NCBI RefSeq assembly: GCF_000934725.1
Contig: NZ_JYNS01000001.1
Coordinates: forward strand, 1-64,000
Source of the DNA: Methyloterricola oryzae
Lineage (GTDB): Bacteria > Pseudomonadota > Gammaproteobacteria > Methylococcales > Methylococcaceae
Reading direction: 5' to 3'
Length of the DNA stretch: 64,000 bases
Shown: positions 36,449 through 45,702 of the stretch, piece after piece
How the letters are laid out: every line of letters starts with the position of its first letter
Position numbering within the stretch: the first letter of the stretch is position 1
Notes under the pieces: generated by a model
Databases searched by the model: none
Told to the model about the DNA's origin: nothing
What the model saw: the letters and a program-made list of their open reading frames with translations, nothing else
Made by a program: the position numbers and the translations under genes

Positions 36449-37852
36449 CTAGTCTTTTTTCGCCGTGAACTGCAATGCACGCGTGATACGGGCCAGGGTT
36501 TTCTCCCGTCCCAGCAGTTCCAGGGTGATGTCGATGGGTGGCGAGACCGAGGTGCCCGTGACCGCCACACGCAAGGGCTGAGCCACGGCCCCGAGCTTGA
36601 CGCCCGCCGCTTCCGCGGTGGCTTCGACCGCAGCATGCAGATATTCCGTGCGCCACGCCGGCACGCTCTGCAACCGCTCCGTCAGGGACTGCAACAGGGG
36701 TGCGCTCTGCTCCGTCAGATTCTTGCGCGCCGCCTTCTCGTCGTAAGTCTCGAAGTCGCGGTAGAAGAACAGGCTGCTCTGCGCCATGTCCACCAGGTTC
36801 TTGTTGCGTTCGCGCTGCGCCTTAACCACCTCCACCGGATCCGGTCCGTCGGTGGGGTCCACACCCATCTGGCCCAGGTGCCAGCGCAAGTGATGGGCTA
36901 CGTGCAGCGGGTCGCCGTGCATCAGGTAATGGTGGTTGAGCCACAGCAGCTTGTCCGGGTTGAAAGTGGAGGCGGAGTGGTTGATGTGCTGGACATCGAA
37001 CAGTTCAATCATTTCGTCGATGGAAAACACTTCCTGATCACCGTGGGACCAACCCAGTCGGACCAGATAGTTGAGCACCGCCTCCGGCAGATAGCCTTCG
37101 TCGCGGTACTGCATGACGCTCACGGCGCCGTGCCGCTTGGACAGGCGCGCGCCGTCGGCGCCCAGGATCATGGGCACGTGGGCATATCGCGGCAGTTCCG
37201 CGCCCAGGGCTTTGAGGATGTTGATCTGGCGCGGGGTGTTGTTGAGATGGTCGTCGCCGCGGATGACATGGGTGACGCGCATGTCCAGGTCGTCCACCAC
37301 CACCGACAGGTTATAGGTGGGCGAGCCGTCCGAGCGGGCGATGATCAGGTCGTCGAGTTCGCCGTTCTTGACCACCACCCTGCCCTTCACGCAGTCATCG
37401 ATGACCACCTCGCCCTCGTCCGGGTTGCGGAAGCGGATCACCGGCTCCACCCCTTCCCGCGGCTCGCTGCGATGGCGGCAACGCCCGTCGTAGCGCGGCT
37501 TGAGCTTGTTGGCCATCTGCTCGGCGCGCAGGACCTCCAATTCCTCTTTGCTGCAATAACATCGGTAGGCGTGGCCGGTGTCCAGCAGAGTCTGGATGAT
37601 CTCCTTGTAGCGGTCGAAACGGTGGGTCTGGTAGAACGGCCCCTCGTCGTACTCCAGGCCCAGCCAGGTCATGCCCTCCAGAATGGCGTTCACCGATTCG
37701 ACCGTGGAGCGCTCCAGATCCGTGTCCTCGATGCGCAGGATGAAGGTGCCGCCGTGCTTGCGCGCATACAGCCAGGAAAACAGCGCGGTGCGCGCGCCGC
37801 CGATGTGAAGGTAGCCGGTTGGACTCGGCGCGAACCTGGTTCTCGTGCTCAT
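36449..37852 (-). CDS. gltX: Glutamate-tRNA ligase
   Basis: The product has 467 residues from the ATG at 37852, where the family N-terminus MSTRTRFAPSPTGYLHIGG begins; the longer frame is rejected. The class I signature PSPTGYLHIGGAR (HIGH equivalent) and the KMSKS-like ARLSKRHGAVS are both intact. A Cys-rich zinc-site region lies near 98-125 (YRCYCSKEELE). It charges tRNA-Glu with glutamate in the cytoplasm. Length and order are normal. Two tRNA genes, one of them its own substrate tRNA-Glu(TTC), lie directly downstream on the same strand. Confidence 0.97.
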   Translation of the reverse strand: MSTRTRFAPSPTGYLHIGGARTALFSWLYARKHGGTFILRIEDTDLERSTVESVNAILEGMTWLGLEYDEGPFYQTHRFDRYKEIIQTLLDTGHAYRCYCSKEELEVLRAEQMANKLKPRYDGRCRHRSEPREGVEPVIRFRNPDEGEVVIDDCVKGRVVVKNGELDDLIIARSDGSPTYNLSVVVDDLDMRVTHVIRGDDHLNNTPRQINILKALGAELPRYAHVPMILGADGARLSKRHGAVSVMQYRDEGYLPEAVLNYLVRLGWSHGDQEVFSIDEMIELFDVQHINHSASTFNPDKLLWLNHHYLMHGDPLHVAHHLRWHLGQMGVDPTDGPDPVEVVKAQRERNKNLVDMAQSSLFFYRDFETYDEKAARKNLTEQSAPLLQSLTERLQSVPAWRTEYLHAAVEATAEAAGVKLGAVAQPLRVAVTGTSVSPPIDITLELLGREKTLARITRALQFTAKKD

Positions 37853-38104
37853 GGGAAAGGTTCCGGAATAGGGTTGTGGTCTCGGATGGGGCGGCACACC
37901 AGCGTCAAGCCCCGAAAAAGCCGCTTATGATAACACCGCTTGCCGTATGCGATATTTGGCGTTGCCGCGCGGCTTGAAGGCACCAGTGAGATATTCTAAG
38001 CTGCAATCACTATACCCGGTACCTGCCAGGGAAACGTGGATTGTTCACTCGATCCCAGGGCGGGCCGGCACGAAGGACCTCTGCCCTGAACGCGGGAGAT
38101 TCAC

Positions 38105-38467
38105 TTGAAAGCCCTCAAGCCCCTTTGCCTGCTCATCCTGATGCTCACCGCCGCCGCCGCCAGCGGCGCTCCGACCGCCCCCATCCGTGACGATCCAGGG
38201 AAGGACGCCGTGGACATCTTTGTCGATCTCATCATCGTCCGTCCGGTGAGCCTGGTCGCGACCGTCGTGGGCACCGGCCTGTTCATCGGGCTGTCGCCCT
38301 TCGCCGGGCTCGCCACCATCGCCCCCCCCCACGACGCCATCGTGCGGGCAGGCAATGCTTTCGTCGGACTGCCCGCCTGTTATGCCTTCAAGCGCCCCAT
38401 GGGGGATCTGTCAGGCGGCCAGTATTCCTTCCGTCCGGATGGCCAGCCCAACTGGTGCCAATGGTAA
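38105..38467 (+). CDS. Small exported or membrane protein, unknown
   Basis: A 120-residue product with a signal peptide (LCLLILMLTAAAASGAP) and a second hydrophobic segment at about 45-75 (VSLVATVVGTGLFIGLSPFA). It ends in a short Gly/aromatic tail. The start is TTG with GGGAG 7 bases upstream; no ATG precedes the signal peptide. It is probably anchored in the inner membrane with its tail in the periplasm. The flavoprotein gene begins 18 bases after its stop, suggesting an operon. No family function is known to me. Confidence 0.75.
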   Translation: MKALKPLCLLILMLTAAAASGAPTAPIRDDPGKDAVDIFVDLIIVRPVSLVATVVGTGLFIGLSPFAGLATIAPPHDAIVRAGNAFVGLPACYAFKRPMGDLSGGQYSFRPDGQPNWCQW

Positions 38468-38485
38468 ACCGGGCCACGCGCTAAT

Positions 38486-39640
38486 ATGAGCGCCGCGCCC
38501 GGCCGCCGCGGACACGCGCCTTTCCGTGTCGCGGTGCTGGGGGGCGGCTACGCGGCCCTGGCGGCGGCCCTTTCGATCCGCGATCAGGCGCCTGAAGCCG
38601 ATCTGACACTCATCGCGCCGCGCCAGGCGCACATCAAGACGACCCGCCTGCACGAGAGCCTGCGCCACTCCTTGCGCAGTTGTTGCGTGCTTTATGCCGA
38701 TCTCGCGCGCCGCTTCGGCTTGCGCTTCGTCCAGGGCAAGCTGCGTTTCGATCAGGACAGCCTGCTGCGCTGGCAAGATCGCCGTTACCTGCAAATAGGC
38801 GAACAGCAGGTTCACTTCGATTTTCTGGTGATCGCCACCGGTGCCCGCAGCGCTCCGCCGCCGCCGGAATCGAGCGTCCTGACCCTGGATGATTTCTTCC
38901 TCAACCGGGCCCAGACGGATCTTCAATCGCTCTGCGCAAGGCGGGGTTCGGGCGGCGCCATCAGCGTGGTGGGCGGGGGCGCCACCGGCATCCAGTTTCT
39001 CTTCGAGATTGCGGCTTTCCTGCGGCCCACAGCGCCGGGCCGCTTCCGCCTGCGTCTGATCACACTGGAGTCGCGCCTGCTCACCCAGTTTCCGCCCGCC
39101 TTTCATAAACATGTCGCCGCCCGGCTGAGGCAGGAGAGCATCGACTGGCTGGCTTCGACGGAATTTCTGACGCAGGAAGGCACGAAGCTGACCATCAAGC
39201 CGGTCAAGACGCAGGAGCCGAAGATCCTCGACTCTGACCTGACACTGCTGTTTTCCGGTGTCCGCCCCGCCCCACAGAACATCGAAACCGATGCCTTTGG
39301 CCGGGTCCAGGCGGCTGGCATCCCCCTGACCCGAATTTTTGCCGCGGGCGACTGCGCGCGCTTTCCGTCACCTGGCGCCGACACCCTGTCCGCCCAAGTG
39401 GCGGTGCGCAAGGGCAAGCTGGTGGCCCGCAATGTGGTGAGCGCCGCCCGCAGTGCCACTCTTGCGCCGTATCGCTACAAGGAACAGGGCTATATCGTGA
39501 GCCTGGGACCCAAGGACGCCATCGGCTGGGTCGGCAACAAGAGGAAGATCGTATGCGGCCTGCCGGCGGTTACCCTGAAGGCCGCCATTGAGCAGCAATA
39601 TGACCTGCTGATGGCCGGCGCCGACACCTATCGGGTTTGA
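38486..39640 (+). CDS. NDH-2-like FAD/NAD(P)-dependent oxidoreductase
   Basis: The 384-residue product has an FAD-binding start (FRVAVLGGGYAALAAALSIR), the FAD loop FLVIATGARSAPP and a NAD-binding GGGATGIQF near 165. The C-terminal FAD motif IFAAGDCARF is also present. This order is that of type II NADH dehydrogenases and sulfide:quinone-type flavoproteins. Cys residues at 61-62 (RSCCVLYADL) are not in the SQR catalytic positions, so NDH-2-like is preferred. It probably passes electrons to quinone at the inner face of the membrane. It lies 18 bases after a small membrane protein gene, which may assist membrane binding. Confidence 0.88.
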   Translation: MSAAPGRRGHAPFRVAVLGGGYAALAAALSIRDQAPEADLTLIAPRQAHIKTTRLHESLRHSLRSCCVLYADLARRFGLRFVQGKLRFDQDSLLRWQDRRYLQIGEQQVHFDFLVIATGARSAPPPPESSVLTLDDFFLNRAQTDLQSLCARRGSGGAISVVGGGATGIQFLFEIAAFLRPTAPGRFRLRLITLESRLLTQFPPAFHKHVAARLRQESIDWLASTEFLTQEGTKLTIKPVKTQEPKILDSDLTLLFSGVRPAPQNIETDAFGRVQAAGIPLTRIFAAGDCARFPSPGADTLSAQVAVRKGKLVARNVVSAARSATLAPYRYKEQGYIVSLGPKDAIGWVGNKRKIVCGLPAVTLKAAIEQQYDLLMAGADTYRV

Positions 39641-39658
39641 CGGACCTAAACGCGCCGA

Positions 39659-40897
39659 TCAGGCATTCAGGGAATCAAGGATGACCTTGCGGTAGCGGTT
39701 GAGGTCGACTTCCGCCGCGTCGCTGCGCTGCACCGACTTGATCCGCAGCGGATTGCCGAATGCGTCCTTGGAGGTCTCCGCCAGATCCATGAAGCGCTCG
39801 ACCTGGGCGCCTTCACGGTCGCGCACCACCAGCACCTGCGGACGCAGCCGCTGAGCCGGGTTGGATTCCAAGACGATGGCGGTTTCCCCTGAACTCAGCT
39901 CCACCACGCTGCCGGGCGGATAGATGCCCAGGTAGCCGATCAGGCCCTCGGTGAGAAACCCGTCCAGCTGCCGCTCCTTGGCCATCTTGTTGAGGATGCC
40001 CACGGCATGCAGATGATCGCGGGCCGGGCGGTAGGGCCTCGCGCTGGTGATGGCGTCGTACTTGTCCACCACCGCCACGATCTTGCAGTTCTGGCTCAGC
40101 TGATGGCCCTCCAGCCCGCGGGGGTAGCCTGTTCCGTCGAGATTTTCATGATGCCCGTAGGCCACGTCGATGCTGCCGGAAAAGATGTTGTGCCCGGCCA
40201 GCAGTATTTCCCGGCCCTTGGTGGTGTGTTCCCGCATCAGCGCCATTTCCTCGCGGCTCAAGGCCCCTTCCTTGTTGAGGATGGTCTCGGGAATGGCGAT
40301 CTTGCCCATGTCGTGCAGCAGGCCACAGGTGCCCAAAGCCTCCAGTTCCGCGGCATCGAAGCCGGCGTGGCGGCCCAGGATGATGGAATAGATGCAAACG
40401 TTGAAAGCATGCTGGCTGGCGTATTCGTCCTTGCGCCTGAGCTGGGTGAGGAACATCATGGCGTCCGGATTGCGGATGACGCTGGCGACGCAGGACGACA
40501 CCGCATCCTTGGCCATGGCGATGTCCACGGTCTTGCCGAAGCGGACCTCGTTGATGATGCCCCGGATCATGATCGCCGTCTGCTTGCGCGTGGTCTCGGC
40601 GGTCTCGATCTCCTTCTCGAAGCTGGTCAGGCGCTTGTCGTTGAGGTAAGAGCGGGGCGGCAGGGCATCGATGGTCATCTCCACCGTGCGCGTGCGCAGC
40701 ATGTCGATGTAGACGTACTGACAGTGGCGGCGCAGGGCCTCGATATCAATGTCGCTCTTGATCTCGAATCCCTGCAGCAGGAACGGCGTTTCCAGCCAGG
40801 GACGATCCAGCTCGCACACATACATGCCGGGGTGCAGATCGCCCACACGCAGCTTTACCTTCTCGACATAGTCCACCTTGCGCGCGCGCTCATCCAT
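39659..40897 (-). CDS. HD-GYP cyclic-di-GMP phosphodiesterase with DUF3391 N-terminus
   Basis: The product has 412 residues from the second ATG (40897); an ATG five codons upstream at 40912 is also possible. Residues about 10-110 match the DUF3391 domain (KLRVGDLHPGMYVCELDRPW). The HD-GYP domain spans about 150-330 with GLLHDMGKIAIPE, YGHHENLDGTGYPRGL and IVAVVDKYDAITSARPYRPA. All metal ligands and the GYP triplet are intact, so c-di-GMP hydrolysis to pGpG/GMP is expected. There are no membrane helices. It faces the flavoprotein gene with 18 bases between stops. Confidence 0.94.
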   Translation of the reverse strand: MDERARKVDYVEKVKLRVGDLHPGMYVCELDRPWLETPFLLQGFEIKSDIDIEALRRHCQYVYIDMLRTRTVEMTIDALPPRSYLNDKRLTSFEKEIETAETTRKQTAIMIRGIINEVRFGKTVDIAMAKDAVSSCVASVIRNPDAMMFLTQLRRKDEYASQHAFNVCIYSIILGRHAGFDAAELEALGTCGLLHDMGKIAIPETILNKEGALSREEMALMREHTTKGREILLAGHNIFSGSIDVAYGHHENLDGTGYPRGLEGHQLSQNCKIVAVVDKYDAITSARPYRPARDHLHAVGILNKMAKERQLDGFLTEGLIGYLGIYPPGSVVELSSGETAIVLESNPAQRLRPQVLVVRDREGAQVERFMDLAETSKDAFGNPLRIKSVQRSDAAEVDLNRYRKVILDSLNA

Positions 40898-41062
40898 GAC
40901 CGCCCCCCGCATTCAAGTCCGCCAGCATGTGTTTCCCCGCAGGAATAATGATGCGCCAATCTTCCAGCCGCCATCGGCTTTTCGCAAGAGGGCGAGGCCG
41001 CAAAAGAAGGAATTTTTTTCTGCGAGCTTAAGGACTTGAGGGCACCGACCGGCGGCTGGAGC

Positions 41063-41950
41063 TCAAACTGTGAGGTAGTGCAGCGCCAAGCCGGCGAAAA
41101 CCGCCGCGCCGTACCAGTGATTGTTCAGGAAAGCCTTGAAGCAGGCCGGCTTCTCGCGGTGGTAGATGAGAAACTGCTGGTAGACCGAAAGGCCCGCCGC
41201 CGCACACAGGCCCAGGTTGTAGAAGACGCCCAGTCCCAGCCTAGCGCCGACGCCGTAAAGGATCGTCAGCATGGCCAATTGCAGGGCGCCAATGATCTGC
41301 CGGTCGTAGCGGCCGAACAGGATGGCGGTGGATTTCACGCCTATCTTGAGATCGTCCTCCCGATCCACCATGGCGTACATGGTGTCATACACCAGCGCCC
41401 AGATCACCGTGGCAGCGAACAAGGCCCAGGCCACGCCGGGAATGGAGCCTGTCTGCGCGGCGAAGCTCATGGGCACCGCCCAGCCGAAAGCCATGCCCAG
41501 ATAGGCCTGGGGCAGATGGGTGTAGCGCTTCATGAAGGGATAGGAAGCCGCCAGGAAGGCGCCCGGCACCGACAAGGCGATGGTCAGCCCATTCATGCTG
41601 AGCACCATCACGAAGCACACCAGGCATAGCACTACGAACAGGATCAGCGCCTCCCGCGGCGACACCTGCCCGGCGGCGATGGGACGCAGCCGGGTGCGCT
41701 CCACATGGGGGTCGAAATCGCGGTCGGCGTAGTCGTTGATGACGCAACCCGCCGCGCGCATCAGCACCACCCCGGTCACGATGACGGCTGCCACCGTCGG
41801 CGCCGGCTTGCCCTCGCCGGCAATCCACAAAGCCCACAGGGCCGGCCACAGCAACAGGAAGATGCCGATGGGCTTGTCGAAGCGCATCAAGCGCCAGTAG
41901 TAGCCCAACCGCTGCCGCCAGTCAGGCCGAGTCGACATCGGGCTGTTCAT
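41063..41950 (-). CDS. ubiA: 4-hydroxybenzoate octaprenyltransferase
   Basis: This 295-residue polytopic membrane protein has about eight to nine helices and both Asp-rich prenyl-diphosphate motifs: NDYADRDFD near 72 and DREDD near 197. [20 protein letters not shown] near the start is typical. It attaches the polyprenyl chain to 4-hydroxybenzoate in ubiquinone synthesis at the inner membrane. Its ATG overlaps the ubiC stop by four bases (ATGA), so the two are coupled. Confidence 0.97.
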   Translation of the reverse strand: MNSPMSTRPDWRQRLGYYWRLMRFDKPIGIFLLLWPALWALWIAGEGKPAPTVAAVIVTGVVLMRAAGCVINDYADRDFDPHVERTRLRPIAAGQVSPREALILFVVLCLVCFVMVLSMNGLTIALSVPGAFLAASYPFMKRYTHLPQAYLGMAFGWAVPMSFAAQTGSIPGVAWALFAATVIWALVYDTMYAMVDREDDLKIGVKSTAILFGRYDRQIIGALQLAMLTILYGVGARLGLGVFYNLGLCAAAGLSVYQQFLIYHREKPACFKAFLNNHWYGAAVFAGLALHYLTV

Positions 41951-42615
41951 GGCGCCGAATCTTTCATTTCAAGCAGGGCCGGCAGGAAAAACTCGCACAC
42001 CAGCACCTGGCCTCTCGCGACGCCGTACAGGGAACGACGGCCCCAGATGGCTTGGTTGCCGGTCTGTGCGAGACTAAGGGCGCTCTTCCGCCAACTGGCT
42101 GCGGGGACTTCCGCAAGATCCAGGCGCAGGCGCGCCAGCTTGCGGCAGGCAAACAGCAGTTCGCCCAAGGGTCGTTCGCCCAGATTCGCCATGCGCCGTT
42201 GCACGCCGCGAAGGGCCGTCTCGGGTATCACGGAACGCGCCAGCACCAGGGGATGATCGTGGCAATGCAGCATCACCTCCCGCACCAGGGCGCGCCGGCA
42301 GGGATTCAGGCCCAGGGCGCGCGCTTCGCCGGGAAAAGGCCGGTCCCAACATTGGCGCAATACACGCACGCCGAAGCCGGAGTCGCACACGCCGCGCAGG
42401 CGAGCAGTCAGGGAACCGGATTCGTAAAGCCAGGAAGCGACAGGGGCTTCAAGGGATAGGCCAGGATGCGCGCCAACCCAGCGGGGCTCGCGCAGGAATA
42501 GACGACTGCGTTCGGGCAAGCTGATTCTCGAGTGACCGGGAACGGCTGCCGTCCCCAACTGCCGCGGGATGATACAGGAGGCGGAACCAACGCGCGAGAG
42601 CCCTAAGGCACCCAA
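41947..42615 (-). CDS. ubiC: Chorismate lyase
   Basis: The frame is 222 residues if the earliest TTG is used. A later TTG at 42558 would give about 203, closer to the usual 165-200; no ATG is available. Family features are [47 protein letters not shown] and the ending [10 protein letters not shown], which holds the conserved Glu of the active site. It splits chorismate into 4-hydroxybenzoate and pyruvate, feeding UbiA encoded next. Product assignment is good; the N-terminus is uncertain. Confidence 0.88.
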   Translation of the reverse strand: MGALGLSRVGSASCIIPRQLGTAAVPGHSRISLPERSRLFLREPRWVGAHPGLSLEAPVASWLYESGSLTARLRGVCDSGFGVRVLRQCWDRPFPGEARALGLNPCRRALVREVMLHCHDHPLVLARSVIPETALRGVQRRMANLGERPLGELLFACRKLARLRLDLAEVPAASWRKSALSLAQTGNQAIWGRRSLYGVARGQVLVCEFFLPALLEMKDSAP

Positions 42616-42744
42616 CGCACTTGCCAGGAGGGCGGCGGCGCGGTATCAACGGAGCGGGAACCAGCCTGCGGGCGGGAAGCCCCAACCCACACAAAACAAC
42701 GAGCCTGGCACGTACCGGGCCTACACCACGAAGAGGAGAAACCC

Positions 42745-42990
42745 ATGGCACATTTCCGTTGCCCCGCCTGTTCCGCCGAGCTATCCGACGAGGACCCAAT
42801 CTCCACCTGCCCCCAATGCGGCAAGCCGGTTCGCGCACCCGCCCCCATCACGCACCTGGGCGGCAAGCTGCAGGTGATCGGCATCCTGATCCTCGTCGCC
42901 GCCATCATCGCCATCCTTTCGGGAGGCTGGTGGGCCCCAGCCCTGCTGTTCCCGGGCGTGGTGCTCTTCATACTGGGCAAATTCTGGTAA
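42745..42990 (+). CDS. Small zinc-ribbon membrane protein
   Basis: An 81-residue product. The N-terminal zinc ribbon has two CxxC knuckles (CPAC and CPQC), followed by a hydrophobic half with two probable helices (GILILVAAIIAILSGGW, ALLFPGVVLFILG). A strong GAGGAGA ribosome-binding site precedes the ATG. It likely sits in the inner membrane with the ribbon in the cytoplasm. The role is unknown. Confidence 0.85.
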   Translation: MAHFRCPACSAELSDEDPISTCPQCGKPVRAPAPITHLGGKLQVIGILILVAAIIAILSGGWWAPALLFPGVVLFILGKFW

Positions 42991-43023
42991 CGAGCAAGGC
43001 ATGGGCAGCCGGCGCGGCAACCC

Positions 43024-43605
43024 TCACCGCCCGCCGGCCGCCGCCAGGCGTTCCAGATTGACCGCGGTTTCCAGCACCTGTCCGCGCAGTACCGAGCGGA
43101 CACTCCAGGGACCGATCAGGGGCGGCAGCCAGAAATCCGGGGCCAGGCGTGCATCCAGACGCACGAAGGTCGCCGAGCCGCGATCAGCCAGCCGCCAGCG
43201 CACCCATCCCTGACGCAGGTTGTCTGCCTCCGAATCGGTGACGGCAACCAGTTCGGAATCGCCATGGAGGGTCACCGCCTGGGTCTGGACGATGTCCCTG
43301 CACAGGAACAACAGGCAGGCCCGGGTGCTCGACCGCACGCGGACTTGTCCGCCGATTTTCGGAGGCAGCACGGCGCTGTCGGTGATGTTGCGGTTCAGCC
43401 GCACCCAGCCCGGATAATCGGACAGCACCCGGAACACCGCGGATCGTGGCGCACTCAAAACCAGTTCGGCGGTAACAATGAATTCGCGGTTCTCGTATTC
43501 TACGGAAAGCCGGGGAACGTCGGCCGAACAGGCCACGCCGCACCACAGGGTAAGCGCCCCTACCGGTAGCCATCCACCTGCACCTGACGCTCGAGGTTTT
43601 CGCAT
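43024..43605 (-). CDS. Exported SRPBCC/START-like protein
   Basis: The product has 193 residues from the ATG at 43605. An N-terminal hydrophobic segment (LPVGALTLWCGVACSADVP) suggests export. The rest (VTAELVLSAPRSAVFRVLSD, YPGWVRLNRNITDSAVLP, FWLPPLIGPWSVRSVLRGQV) looks like a polyketide-cyclase/START-like lipid- or hydrophobe-binding fold. Its start codon overlaps that of the divergent lipoprotein gene (CATG at 43603-43606), and its ribosome-binding site is weak. Ligand unknown. Confidence 0.8.
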   Translation of the reverse strand: MRKPRASGAGGWLPVGALTLWCGVACSADVPRLSVEYENREFIVTAELVLSAPRSAVFRVLSDYPGWVRLNRNITDSAVLPPKIGGQVRVRSSTRACLLFLCRDIVQTQAVTLHGDSELVAVTDSEADNLRQGWVRWRLADRGSATFVRLDARLAPDFWLPPLIGPWSVRSVLRGQVLETAVNLERLAAAGGR

Positions 43606-45133
43606 GGTGACACAGCATCGTCGCAACCGGGCATGGTGGCAAGCCGCAGCAACCCTACCCAGCCAGTTTGCAAGCCTGGCCTGCCCGCTGTTGCTCGCAG
43701 GCTGCGCCAACAGCCCGCAGCATTCAGGGGCCGACGGCTGCCGGAATCTGCTGGTGACCCTGGACCGGACAATTGCCCAAGCGGGAGCCGCCGACGCCGG
43801 CGCCGCGAACGTCCCAGGCTTCCCACAACTGCGCGCGAACCGGTTTCTGGCCTCCTTCGCAGGCGAAGCGTTATCATCAGAAGCTTTTGGGATCTGGCTG
43901 GAAACCCTTACCGCCTTGGGGAACTCGGCGCGACATAACGAATGGGCCAATCTGCCGCCGTCTGCCCAGGCACGGATCAGAACCTGGTTCTCCCCGGGAC
44001 AGGATCCCTTGAAAATCGCCGAAACCTGCGCCGCACGGCTGACCCAGTACGATATGCGTGCTCCGGGCCGGCGATCCCGGCTCGCTAAGGTGGTGAGTGT
44101 GCCGGACGATTATGACGACACCGCGCGCCTCCTCGGCGCCTATCCTTTGTTGAAATGGCCTTTGCTGGAAGGCGTCTATCGCCTGCACAACGAACTGCGT
44201 GCCGCCTATGCCCATCCGCCGACGCCCATGGGCCGCCGGACACGCTACGCCCCTCCGGGCGGCGAGCCTTTGAGCAAAACCCAGATCGCTGATCTCTTGC
44301 GCCGCGCATCCGCTAACAGCCTGGGCTTGCCACAACCCTCGGAGCCTGAACTGGCGCGGTTGTTCCAGACCTTTGCTCCCATCTGGGAAGTGGACACCGT
44401 GGATGACAGCGACCGCATCGGCGCCCTGACTTTGAGCGAGCGGGGGAGACCACATGTGGACACGAGCCGGCCCGTGGTCTACCGGATGAGCAGCCATACC
44501 CGATTCCACGGCCGGATCCTGCTGCAACTGAACTACCTGGCCTGGTTTCCTGCCCGCCGCGCCGAGCACCCTCTTGACATCTATTCAGGCAGGCTGGACG
44601 GCCTCATCTGGCGCGTCACCCTGACAGCCACGGGTGAACCGCTGGCCTACGACAGCATCCACCCCTGCGGTTGCTACTACCAGGTCTTTCCGGGGCCCGG
44701 CTACCGCGTGGAACAGCCCAAGGACGGGGGCGAACCTATCCTCTCGCCCTTTCCTCTAGGCCCGCTTCAGCCGGGGCAGCGGCTCGGCCTGAGGCTGAGC
44801 TCGCGCACCCACTTCATCCAGTCGGTCAGTGCAAAATCGGGAGTAGACGCGGCGGTCCATGGCTGGCGCGATTATCGGGAGCTCCTGTCCCTGCCGCTGC
44901 CCGGTGGATCCGCGCGACGGAGCCTGTTCGATGGAGACGGCTTCGTCGCAAGCACCGAGCGGGCCGAGCGCTTCCTGTTATGGCCCATGGGCGTGGCCAA
45001 CGCCGGCGCCATGCGGGAATGGGGGCGGCATGCCATCGCCTTCATCGGCAGACGGCACTTCGACGACCCCTATTTGCTTGAAAAGCTGTTACGGCCGCTG
45101 CGACCCGCTGCGGCAGAACGGGAGACACCCTGA
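43604..45133 (+). CDS. Large unknown lipoprotein
   Basis: The product has 509 residues from the ATG at 43604 (GAGG 7 bases upstream). A basic N-region and hydrophobic stretch end in a lipobox (PLLLAGC, Cys34), so it should be lipid-anchored. Distinct segments include MSSHTRFHGRILLQLNYLAW, DIYSGRLDGLIWRVTLTATG and PCGCYYQVFPGPGYRVE, suggesting a compact beta-rich domain with a Cys-x-Cys. I do not recognise the family. It is transcribed divergently from the SRPBCC-like gene and converges on the psiE-like gene with a 7-base gap. Confidence 0.82.
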   Translation: MVTQHRRNRAWWQAAATLPSQFASLACPLLLAGCANSPQHSGADGCRNLLVTLDRTIAQAGAADAGAANVPGFPQLRANRFLASFAGEALSSEAFGIWLETLTALGNSARHNEWANLPPSAQARIRTWFSPGQDPLKIAETCAARLTQYDMRAPGRRSRLAKVVSVPDDYDDTARLLGAYPLLKWPLLEGVYRLHNELRAAYAHPPTPMGRRTRYAPPGGEPLSKTQIADLLRRASANSLGLPQPSEPELARLFQTFAPIWEVDTVDDSDRIGALTLSERGRPHVDTSRPVVYRMSSHTRFHGRILLQLNYLAWFPARRAEHPLDIYSGRLDGLIWRVTLTATGEPLAYDSIHPCGCYYQVFPGPGYRVEQPKDGGEPILSPFPLGPLQPGQRLGLRLSSRTHFIQSVSAKSGVDAAVHGWRDYRELLSLPLPGGSARRSLFDGDGFVASTERAERFLLWPMGVANAGAMREWGRHAIAFIGRRHFDDPYLLEKLLRPLRPAAAERETP

Positions 45134-45140
45134 CGGAATC

Positions 45141-45602
45141 TCAGTGGGTTGCATCGGCCTGGCTCTTGCTGCCGCGCATCACCCGTATCGATATGGAGAG
45201 GATAAGGATGACCAGCGTCAGCAGCCCGATTTCCGTCGTTCCCGCCAGGAAACGGGGGTCGGCGATCTCGGCATGCTCAACGCTCTCGGCGGTGACCACC
45301 AGCATGCGCCTGACCGCGCCGATGATACCCACGATCAGAAACGGCTCGGCCTCCAGTTGCCGCGAGCGGATCACATTGCCCAGGGTGTAGACGATCTCCG
45401 CCACCATCATGGCCAACAGCACCCGGTCCAGCAGGTAGATCACCGCGCCGCCGTAATCATGTTCGAGGATGTGCCTCACAGCGCCCGTCACGGCCTCCAG
45501 CAGCAGCATGGCGGCGCCCAGAATGAGCACGTAGCTGGCGGTCAGATAGATGCAGTCTTCAGAAACCTGCAGCACATGGAGCGGACGGGAGCCTTCTTTC
45601 AT
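45141..45602 (-). CDS. PsiE-family inner-membrane protein
   Basis: A 153-residue product with four hydrophobic helices (LTASYVLILGAAMLLLEA, AVIYLLDRVLLAMMVAEIVY, EPFLIVGIIGAVRRMLVV, TEIGLLTLVILILSISIRV). The layout and the segment LDRVLLAMMVAEIVYTL fit the phosphate-starvation-inducible PsiE family. The molecular function of PsiE is unknown. It is encoded next to amt on the same strand, 100 bases downstream. Confidence 0.88.
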   Translation of the reverse strand: MKEGSRPLHVLQVSEDCIYLTASYVLILGAAMLLLEAVTGAVRHILEHDYGGAVIYLLDRVLLAMMVAEIVYTLGNVIRSRQLEAEPFLIVGIIGAVRRMLVVTAESVEHAEIADPRFLAGTTEIGLLTLVILILSISIRVMRGSKSQADATH

Positions 45603-45702
45603 GGGGTGATCCGGTCTGGGTCGATGGGGACGCCGGTCGAACTCCGGCGTCCTGCGATGTTAGCCCAGATGCGGGAGCCCGGCCAAGCGTCGACCATCCC
45701 GC

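Noticed and set aside
43606-43950. Extended start of the SRPBCC-like frame (308 codons)
   Set aside because: The extra 115 codons overlap the lipoprotein gene and hide the export signal that begins at 43605.
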